Both the position numbers and the translations under genes were made by a program. Shown here in pieces: positions 57,364 to 64,000 of a DNA stretch of 64,000 nt; within the stretch, counting starts at the first letter, position 1, and each line of letters begins with the position of its first letter. The notes under the pieces are model-generated. The model saw only the letters and a program-made list of their open reading frames with translations. It was not told the DNA's origin and did not search any database. Origin of the DNA: Roseiarcus sp050012775. GTDB lineage: Bacteria > Pseudomonadota > Alphaproteobacteria > Rhizobiales > Beijerinckiaceae. The stretch is from positions 62,001-126,000 of the forward strand of contig JBEKGN010000002.1 in the NCBI GenBank assembly GCA_050012775.1, given 5' to 3'.

Positions 57364-58077
57364 TCAGTCCTCGTGAGGGACCTTGTCTTGGGAACGTCGC
57401 TTTGCCCCGCTCTTGCGTGCGTCGGCGCCGCTCTTGCCCGCGTCGGCGCGGTTTGACTTGGCGTGCGCCGCGCACCAGCCGGGAAGGTAGCTCGCGTCCT
57501 CCGACTTGGCGAAGTCCAGGGCGATTTGCAGCGCCTCGGAAAAATCCTTCCGCACGTCCTTGGGCTTGATGCGGCGACGCAGGAAATCGGCCCAGACGAA
57601 TTCCGAAAAGGGCGTCGAGTCCTTGGCGAATCCGCCGATGTTGCGCAGTTGGCCCGCCAGCGAACGATAGGGATCGTCCTCCATGTCCCTGACGGTCTTG
57701 GGCAGGTCCGCGTAGTCGCGGCGCCGGCCCTTGCCGTCGTAAGGATGAGTCCAGCCGTGAAAATCCATCATGTTCCAGAATTCGGGCGCGTCGAGCTTGT
57801 GGAAATCGGCGACGATGGTGACGAAGACGCTGTCGATCCCTTCGTCATGCAGCGCGCGCGCGAGGTGATGGTGGTCGATCAGAAAACGTCGCTCGCCGGG
57901 TCCGATGATGACGGGCACCATGTGATGGCCGAGGAAATCGGTCAGGTTTTTCGGATTCTGCGCCTTCCATGACTTTCGCTTGAGCGCCACCTCGACCATG
58001 CCGAGCGTCATCTGCGTCGGCCGCAGGTCGAGGACGGGCGTCGCGTGCAGGCTCGGTTCACGAATGCGGTAGCTCAT
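57364..58077 (-). CDS. ParB-like nuclease family protein (ParBc_2 type)
   Basis: 237 residues. The domain opens TPVLDLRPTQMTLGMVEVAL and carries the nucleotide-site-like GERRFLIDHHHLARAL (about residues 61-76), followed by FWNMMDFHGWTHPYD. It matches the stand-alone ParB-like family with an HHH motif rather than chromosomal ParB, having no helix-turn-helix. The C-terminal 30 residues are low-complexity Lys/Ala/Ser. Activity unknown; not a partition gene by context. Confidence 0.75.
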   Translation of the reverse strand: MSYRIREPSLHATPVLDLRPTQMTLGMVEVALKRKSWKAQNPKNLTDFLGHHMVPVIIGPGERRFLIDHHHLARALHDEGIDSVFVTIVADFHKLDAPEFWNMMDFHGWTHPYDGKGRRRDYADLPKTVRDMEDDPYRSLAGQLRNIGGFAKDSTPFSEFVWADFLRRRIKPKDVRKDFSEALQIALDFAKSEDASYLPGWCAAHAKSNRADAGKSGADARKSGAKRRSQDKVPHED

Positions 58078-58247
58078 CAGGATTCACCGGGTTGGCGCGA
58101 GGCGGCGCCAGAGCGTCGCGAACATGTCGCAAACGGCCGGAGCGGTCAATTGACGCCGGCGCCTCTCCTGGGCTCGGAATCCGGCTTGACGCGAGCGCTC
58201 CGGCGGCGTCGCGGTCGCCGCCTCCGGCATATCCTCGCCTCTGCGCC

Positions 58248-61200
58248 CTATGCCGGCGCCATTTGGCGCATTTCTTCTGCGCCAGTGAAAGTCGGTTCGA
58301 TGAAGCCCCGGCGCAATAATTCGGTCGCGCGTCCGGCTTGCACAGCCCTGCTGAAGCAAAAGCCTTGACCCACCACGCAGCCGGTCGACACGAGGAAATC
58401 AAGCTGGGCCTTGGTCTCAATGCCCTCCGCAATGACTTTGACGCCGAGTTCCCGCGCCAAGCTCAGCGTCGCTTTGGTGATCGCCACGTCGCCGGCGTTG
58501 TCCGGGATGCCGAGGACGAACTGCTGCGCGATCTTGAGACGGCTCAATGGGTAGGCGCTCAGATAGGCTAGAGACGAGTACCCGGTCCCGAAGTCATCGA
58601 TCGCAATGCTTGTTCCGAGTTCCTTGATCCGCGCCAAGGCGTCGCTGTGCATCTGCGTGGTCTCCATCAACACGGACTCGGTAAGTTCGAGTTCGATATC
58701 GCCGGGAGCGACGCTCCACCGTTTCAAGCTCTCCGCCAAAAACTGTTCGAACTTTGCATAGTCGTGCAATTCGGCGGCGGAGACATTGATCGCGAGGAGG
58801 GGCGGCGCGATTCCTTGATCTCGCCAGGCCTTGATCTGCCGGCATGCCTGGTCGAGCACCCAGCGGCCGAGCGCGAAAATGCTGCCGGTCCTTTCCGCAA
58901 TGGGAATGAAGACGTCCGGCATGAGCAGGCCGCGTTGCGGGTGATTCCACCGAACCAGCGCTTCCAACCCGACGATCCGACCGGAGGCGAGTTCGACCTG
59001 TGGCTGGTAGTACAGTTCCAGCTCATCGTTCTCGAGCGCGGCGCGCAGTTCGTTGGTCAGCGTGACGCGCTCACGCACATTTCTATCGAGTTCCGAGGAA
59101 TGGAAGCAATAGCGGTCGCGGCCTTCCTCTTTTGCGCGATAGAGCGCGAGATCGGCGCGGACGAGCATCTCGTCAGGACCCGCAATCTGCGGATCGTAGA
59201 ATGAGATTCCGATGCTTACCGTGACGCGCACCTCATTGCCGTCGAGTTGATACGGCATGGCCAGAGATTTCGTCAGTTCCGCGGCCAGCACGCCGGCGTC
59301 CGAAGGATCGTTCGGGCCGGTTTGGAGAACCGCAAACTCATCGCCGCCGAACCGCGCGGTGGCGTCGCTCTCGCGCACATTGCTCTTGAGGCGGGCCGCC
59401 ACCGCCTGCAGCAAGCGGTCGCCCTCCACATGGCCCAGCGTATCGTTGACGTCCTTGAACCCGTCCAGATCGAGGTAAAGGACCGCGAAGGCTCCGGCCC
59501 CGCGCCTGCTGGATACGAAAGCTTCATGGAGCCGCTCCAGAAACGCGGAGCGATTGGGAAGTCCTGTGAGCTGGTCATGTCGCGCTTGCGCGCGCAACGC
59601 GGCTTCCGCCGCCTTGCGGGCGGTGATGTCCTGCGCATGGGTGACTTGGTGAGTGGGCGCCCCTGCCGCGTCGCGGACGATGCTGACGTTGAGCTGGACC
59701 CAAACGATCCCGCCGTCCTTGCGGACATAGCGTTTTTCTGCTTGGAAAGCGGAGATTTCACGGTTGCGCATTCGCCGAGCGCTATTGAGGTTCTCGGCGA
59801 GGTCCTCGGGGTAAGTGATGTCCGCGAAGGTGCGGGCCAGCAATTCGTCCTCGCTGTAGCCGGTGATCCGGCAATACGCGGCATTGACCCTGAGGAAGCG
59901 GCCGTTCAGGTCGACCAACGCCATCCCGTGCCCAGCGGCGTCGAAAGCGCCGCGGAAGCGCGCCTCGCTGAGGTACACCGCCTCTTCCGCCCGCTTGCGG
60001 TCGGTGATGTCGCGGGTGATGGCGATGCTCTGGACTGAATTTCCTGTCTTGTCCAAAGTCACATGCAGGCGGGACTGGAAGAACGCGCGGCTTCCATCCC
60101 TTCGTATCGCTTGGAACTCCGCTTCGATTGTGCCTGCGGATTCTTGGGCCCTTCGGACCCTTTCAGCGAGAGCCGGGCGCTCCTCCGGGTTGATAAACTC
60201 CAGCCAGCGCTTGCCGACCAACTCCTCGGGCCTGTCATATCCGAGGAGCGTCGCGGCGGGGGTGTTGGCTGTCTGGATGACGCCGTCGATATCCCAGGCG
60301 ATGATGCCGTCGGGCGACAATTCGAACAGGTCGCGATAGGCTCTCTCGCTGTCGCGCAACGCCTCTTCCCCCCGCTTGCGGTCGGTGATGTCGCGGGCGA
60401 TGGCGATAGTCCGGGCAGGATTTCCCGCACTATCCAAAGCCGCGAATAGCCGGCCCTCGACGAAGAGATGGCTCCCGTCCTTTCGTTGCATTCTGAATTC
60501 GCCTTCGGACAGGCCCCCGGATTTTTCGGCCCTTCGGGTCGCCTCGGCGCGATCTGTGCGGTCTTCCGGGATGACAAAGTCCATCCAGCGCCTGCCGACC
60601 AAGTCTTCGGCCTTCCCGTATCCGAGGAGCGTCGCGGCGGCCCTGTTGGCCGCCGCGATGATGCCGTTCGGGTTCCAGACGACAATGGCGTCGGGCGAGG
60701 CCTCGAACAGGTTGCGATAATCCCCCTCGCTTTCCCGCAATGTTTTTTCGAGCAGCGCCTCCTTGACCCAATCACGCTTGAAAGACTTCCAGAACCCGGT
60801 GCCCGGGACATTCTCCCCCCGCTCGGCGGCGCGCTCGAAATAGCGCGACACATGAGCGTCGATGCGGTCGGGCGGCGCCATGATGAAGCGGCACGCATCG
60901 TCGCCTCTGGCCCGGCAGGAGACCTCCGTGGCGACCAAGGGCAGGCCGAAACTTTCCTCGCACCAGCCCGAGGAATAGCCGGCGTTCATGAGGCAGACCG
61001 GGAAATCGCTTCGCTTGGCGGCGCCGATCCAGGCATCCGCCTCGAACGAGTAAGGGTGATCGTAGCGAAGGTAATAGTTTTCGTTGGGCTCGGGCTTCGA
61101 TTCTTCCGATATGTCCACTAAGGCCCAGCCGGCATGGGCGAAATAAACGGGCCCGGCGGACAGCTTGCTAATCGGATCGCTCAATCCCATCGATTTGTGG

Positions 61201-61484
61201 AAGTGGCGCGCGTCCGTTTTTCCGAGCGCATGAGCGATGTCGAACAGCACCCGACCGGCGACGCTGGCGGCCTCTTGCTCCGAATGCGTGAACAGGCGTT
61301 TGACGATCTCGAAGAATTCGATGGACAGCGCCGCCCCTCGAATGAGGACGAATCGCTCATTCGAAATCTCGATGGCGCCCTTGGCGGGGTCATCCCGCCG
61401 GTCTTGGAAAAATCGGTTGAAATATTCCTCCGCCTTATCGAAAATTGCTTCGAACTTTGGCGGAGTCTTGACTGTTCGTGGCAT
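58248..61484 (-). CDS. V4R-PAS-PAS-PAS-GGDEF-EAL cyclic-di-GMP signalling protein
   Basis: 1078-residue soluble sensor. Residues about 15-215 form a XylR-N/V4R-like sensory domain with Cys164, Cys175, Cys190 and Cys198. Three PAS domains follow (about 250-370, 376-500, 505-625). The cyclase motif ARFGGDEF is at 711-717 with an intact inhibitory site RESD (704-707). The phosphodiesterase has EALVRW (841-846), DDFGTGYSSL and IAEGIET. Both catalytic sites look complete, so it may both make and break c-di-GMP. ATG 61484; an in-frame codon at 61592 is not needed. Confidence 0.9.
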   Translation of the reverse strand: MPRTVKTPPKFEAIFDKAEEYFNRFFQDRRDDPAKGAIEISNERFVLIRGAALSIEFFEIVKRLFTHSEQEAASVAGRVLFDIAHALGKTDARHFHKSMGLSDPISKLSAGPVYFAHAGWALVDISEESKPEPNENYYLRYDHPYSFEADAWIGAAKRSDFPVCLMNAGYSSGWCEESFGLPLVATEVSCRARGDDACRFIMAPPDRIDAHVSRYFERAAERGENVPGTGFWKSFKRDWVKEALLEKTLRESEGDYRNLFEASPDAIVVWNPNGIIAAANRAAATLLGYGKAEDLVGRRWMDFVIPEDRTDRAEATRRAEKSGGLSEGEFRMQRKDGSHLFVEGRLFAALDSAGNPARTIAIARDITDRKRGEEALRDSERAYRDLFELSPDGIIAWDIDGVIQTANTPAATLLGYDRPEELVGKRWLEFINPEERPALAERVRRAQESAGTIEAEFQAIRRDGSRAFFQSRLHVTLDKTGNSVQSIAITRDITDRKRAEEAVYLSEARFRGAFDAAGHGMALVDLNGRFLRVNAAYCRITGYSEDELLARTFADITYPEDLAENLNSARRMRNREISAFQAEKRYVRKDGGIVWVQLNVSIVRDAAGAPTHQVTHAQDITARKAAEAALRAQARHDQLTGLPNRSAFLERLHEAFVSSRRGAGAFAVLYLDLDGFKDVNDTLGHVEGDRLLQAVAARLKSNVRESDATARFGGDEFAVLQTGPNDPSDAGVLAAELTKSLAMPYQLDGNEVRVTVSIGISFYDPQIAGPDEMLVRADLALYRAKEEGRDRYCFHSSELDRNVRERVTLTNELRAALENDELELYYQPQVELASGRIVGLEALVRWNHPQRGLLMPDVFIPIAERTGSIFALGRWVLDQACRQIKAWRDQGIAPPLLAINVSAAELHDYAKFEQFLAESLKRWSVAPGDIELELTESVLMETTQMHSDALARIKELGTSIAIDDFGTGYSSLAYLSAYPLSRLKIAQQFVLGIPDNAGDVAITKATLSLARELGVKVIAEGIETKAQLDFLVSTGCVVGQGFCFSRAVQAGRATELLRRGFIEPTFTGAEEMRQMAPA

Positions 61485-61837
61485 TGCGGGATCTCGTCTT
61501 CGCGGTCTCCTAGGGAACGCCAACGCGATGCTCGGCTCGATGAATCTTTGGAGTGTCGATCTCAAAGCAGCCGCAACGAGCGATTGCAGCATTTTACAAT
61601 TTCATTCGACCTAAATTACGCTTGTAATGTTTAACAAATCCATGCGCCGACGCTTCTACGAGGGCGCCCCGAACGCGGCTGTCGGCCGGAGCTCGGGAGT
61701 GAAAAGTCCCGCGTTCTCGCTGAGGGGACCGCGGCGGCGACGAACGCGCGCGCGGCCGGCCGATTTGACCCCTCCAGGCAAATCATGTTTTGTCGCGCCC
61801 GTTCGTCGAACATTCCCCGAAACGAGACCTCCAAGAC
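61485..61837. other. Intergenic region between the c-di-GMP protein and leuS
   Basis: 353-bp divergent gap without a supportable gene. An AT-rich stretch at 61588-61640 (including TAAAAT on the minus strand at 61591-61596) probably holds the two promoters. I looked for a T-box or tRNA-like leader ahead of leuS and saw neither. Confidence 0.5.
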
Positions 61838-64000
61838 ATGCGGCCCGAACGCTACAACGTCCGCGAATCCGAGCAGAAATGGCAAAAAATCTGGGCCGAC
61901 GAGGCGATCTTCGCCACGCGCAACGACGATCCGCGGCCCAAATATTACGTGCTCGAAATGTTCCCGTATCCGTCCGGGCGCATCCATATGGGCCATGTGC
62001 GCAATTACGCGATGGGCGACGTCGTGGCGCGCTACAAGCGCGCGCGGGGGTTCAACGTGCTGCATCCAATGGGCTGGGACGCGTTCGGCATGCCCGCCGA
62101 AAACGCCGCGATGCAGAACGCCACGCATCCCGCGAAATGGACCTACGCCAACATCGACACGATGCGCGCGCAGCTCAAATCCATGGGCCTGTCGCTCGAT
62201 TGGTCGCGCGAGGTCGCCACCTGCGATCCCGGCTATTATCGCCATCAGCAGAAGCTTTTCCTCGATTTTCTCGCGGCCGGACTCGTCGCGCGCAAGAAGT
62301 CGAAGGTCAATTGGGACCCGGTCGACAACACCGTGCTCGCCAACGAGCAGGTGGTCGACGGGCGCGGCTGGCGCTCCGGCGCCGTCGTCGAACAGCGCGA
62401 ATTGACGCAGTGGTTCCTGAAGATCAGCGACTATTCCGACGAGTTGCTCGCTGGGCTCGACGGGCTCGATCGCTGGCCCGACAAGGTGCGCCTGATGCAG
62501 CGCAACTGGATCGGCAGGTCCGAGGGCATGCTGGTGCGCTTCGCCATCGATCCGCGGTCGCGCGGCCCCTTGGCCGACGAGGACGCGGCGCGCGAGCTGG
62601 AGATCTACACCACGCGGCCGGACACGCTGTTCGGGGCCAAGTTCATGGCGATCGCGCCGGACCACCCGCTCGCGAGCGCGGCCGCGCGCCACGATCCCGC
62701 GCTCGCCGCTTTCATCGAGGAGTGCCGGCGCATCGGCACTTCCGTGGCGGCGATCGAGACGGCGGAAAAGAAAGGCTACGACACCGGCCTTCGCGCCGTG
62801 CACCCCTTCGACCGGGAATGGCGGCTGCCGATCTACGTCGCCAATTTCATCCTGATGGATTACGGCACGGGCGCGATTTTCGGCTGCCCGGCGCATGACC
62901 AGCGCGACCTCGATTTCGTCAACGTCTACGGGCTCGGCGCGACGCCCGTCGTCTGCCCGCCCGGCGTCGATCCGGCGTCGTTCGCGGTCGACAGGATCGC
63001 CTATGACGGCGACGGCGTCCTGATCAATTCGCGTTTCCTCGATGGGCTGACGATCGAGGCCGCCAAGCAGGAAGTCGCGCGCCGGCTCGAGGCGCAGACG
63101 CTGGGCAATCGCCCGCAGGGGCGGCGGCAGGTCAATTTCAAGCTGCGCGACTGGGGAATTTCGCGTCAGCGCTATTGGGGCTGCCCGATCCCGGTCCTTC
63201 ATTGCGAAGCCTGCGGCGTCATCCCCGTCCCCGCGAAGGATCTGCCGGTCCTGTTGCCGGAAGACGTGACTTTCGACGCTCCGGGCAACCCGCTCGACCG
63301 CCATCCCACGTGGAAGCAGGTGGACTGCCCGCAATGCGGGGCGCTGGCGCGGCGCGAGACCGACACGATGGACACCTTCGTCGATTCGTCCTGGTACTTC
63401 GCGCGCTTCACCGATCCCTGGAACGCGGGGGCGCCGACGTCGCCTTCGATCGCGGATCATTGGCTGCCCGTCGATCAATATATCGGCGGCGTCGAACACG
63501 CGATTCTGCATCTGCTCTATTCCCGCTTCTTCACCCGCGCGATGCGCAAATGCGGCCATCTCGATCTCGACGAGCCCTTCGCCGGTCTCTTCACCCAGGG
63601 CATGGTCGTGCACGAGACCTATCGCGACGCCGAAGGGCGCTGGGTCGCTCCGGCCGAGGTGCGCGTCGAGGCGGACGCGGGCGGGCGACGCGCCTTCGCG
63701 CTCCGGGGCGACGCGCCGATCGAAATCGGCGCGATCGAAAAGATGTCGAAGTCGAAGCGCAACACCGTTGATCCCGACGAAATCATCGCGAGCTACGGCG
63801 CCGACACCGCGCGCTGGTTCATGCTCTCCGATTCGCCGCCCGAACGCGACGTGATCTGGACCGAGGCGGGCGTGCAGGGCGCCTATAAGCAGACCCAGCG
63901 CTTGTGGCGGCTGACCTGCGAGATCGAGCGCATCGTCGGGGCGGAGCGTCCGGACAGGCCCGCCGGCTTTTCCGAAGCGGCGGCCAAGATCCGCCAGGCC
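61838..64000 (+). CDS. leuS: Leucyl-tRNA synthetase, partial (3' end off the window)
   Basis: 721 codons visible of about 870. The N-terminus is MRPERYNVRESEQKWQKIW; the class I HIGH-type motif HMGH is at residues 50-53 (YPSGRIHMGHVRNYAMGD). The editing domain shows TTRPDTLFGAKFMAIAPDHP, and the KMSKS motif appears as EKMSKSKRNTVDPDE near 63740-63790. ATG 61838 matches the family start; only a weak Shine-Dalgarno sequence is seen. Confidence 0.95.
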   Translation, partial: MRPERYNVRESEQKWQKIWADEAIFATRNDDPRPKYYVLEMFPYPSGRIHMGHVRNYAMGDVVARYKRARGFNVLHPMGWDAFGMPAENAAMQNATHPAKWTYANIDTMRAQLKSMGLSLDWSREVATCDPGYYRHQQKLFLDFLAAGLVARKKSKVNWDPVDNTVLANEQVVDGRGWRSGAVVEQRELTQWFLKISDYSDELLAGLDGLDRWPDKVRLMQRNWIGRSEGMLVRFAIDPRSRGPLADEDAARELEIYTTRPDTLFGAKFMAIAPDHPLASAAARHDPALAAFIEECRRIGTSVAAIETAEKKGYDTGLRAVHPFDREWRLPIYVANFILMDYGTGAIFGCPAHDQRDLDFVNVYGLGATPVVCPPGVDPASFAVDRIAYDGDGVLINSRFLDGLTIEAAKQEVARRLEAQTLGNRPQGRRQVNFKLRDWGISRQRYWGCPIPVLHCEACGVIPVPAKDLPVLLPEDVTFDAPGNPLDRHPTWKQVDCPQCGALARRETDTMDTFVDSSWYFARFTDPWNAGAPTSPSIADHWLPVDQYIGGVEHAILHLLYSRFFTRAMRKCGHLDLDEPFAGLFTQGMVVHETYRDAEGRWVAPAEVRVEADAGGRRAFALRGDAPIEIGAIEKMSKSKRNTVDPDEIIASYGADTARWFMLSDSPPERDVIWTEAGVQGAYKQTQRLWRLTCEIERIVGAERPDRPAGFSEAAAKIRQA

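Noticed and set aside
61485..61837. T-box, tRNA or small RNA upstream of leuS
   Set aside because: No cloverleaf, T-box sequence or terminator-antiterminator pair is visible, and T-box control of leuS is not expected in this group.

Overview
The window is high-GC bacterial chromosome packed with operons. It looks like an alphaproteobacterium, probably of the Hyphomicrobiales (Rhizobiales). That placement is inferred from gene content and from intergenic palindromes of the TGGCCGGGCTTGTCCCGGCC type; no rRNA or tRNA gene is present to confirm it. The organism encodes a complete reverse-Dsr sulfur-oxidation pathway and a complete phosphonate C-P lyase pathway.

Positions 1-28910 form a sulfur island. 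At the left edge an RND efflux pump, an AhpD-like protein and a rhodanese form one operon. It diverges from a BigR/SqrR-type ArsR repressor, a YgaP-like membrane protein and a DUF302 protein. Next comes a module of DsrE-like protein, TusA, an SQR-family flavoprotein and a DUF1641 protein built from four near-identical 180-bp repeats, facing a DsrE2-like gene. A second BigR-like repressor follows. The minus-strand operon dsrABEFHCMKLJOPN, continued by cysG and a cysteine-less DsrC homologue, fills 10288-24408. Divergent from dsrA lie a TauD-like dioxygenase and two tiny unknown genes, then a SulP anion transporter, a second TusA and a third BigR-like repressor. Four AT-rich sites in this island share one dyad, WATTAGA-N6-nMATATA. 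This suggests a common sulfide- or persulfide-responsive regulon.

Positions 29085-37749 hold general metabolism: a divergent amidohydrolase/SDR pair resembling L-fucose-type sugar-acid catabolism, then an amidase downstream of a Dpp/Opp-type ABC transporter operon.

Positions 37863-51465 form a phosphate-starvation island. It contains btaAB (phosphorus-free betaine lipid synthesis) and phnCDEEGHIJKL, a hexapeptide acyltransferase, phnM, phnN and a DUF1045 gene. Each of the two transcription units is preceded by a Pho-box-like 7-4-7 repeat.

Positions 51605-64000 hold a Liv-type ABC transporter operon, an epoxide-hydrolase-like enzyme, a ParB-like protein, a V4R-PAS-GGDEF-EAL signalling protein and the start of leuS. 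Gene boundaries were refined by ribosome-binding sites, 4-bp stop/start overlaps and family N-termini.
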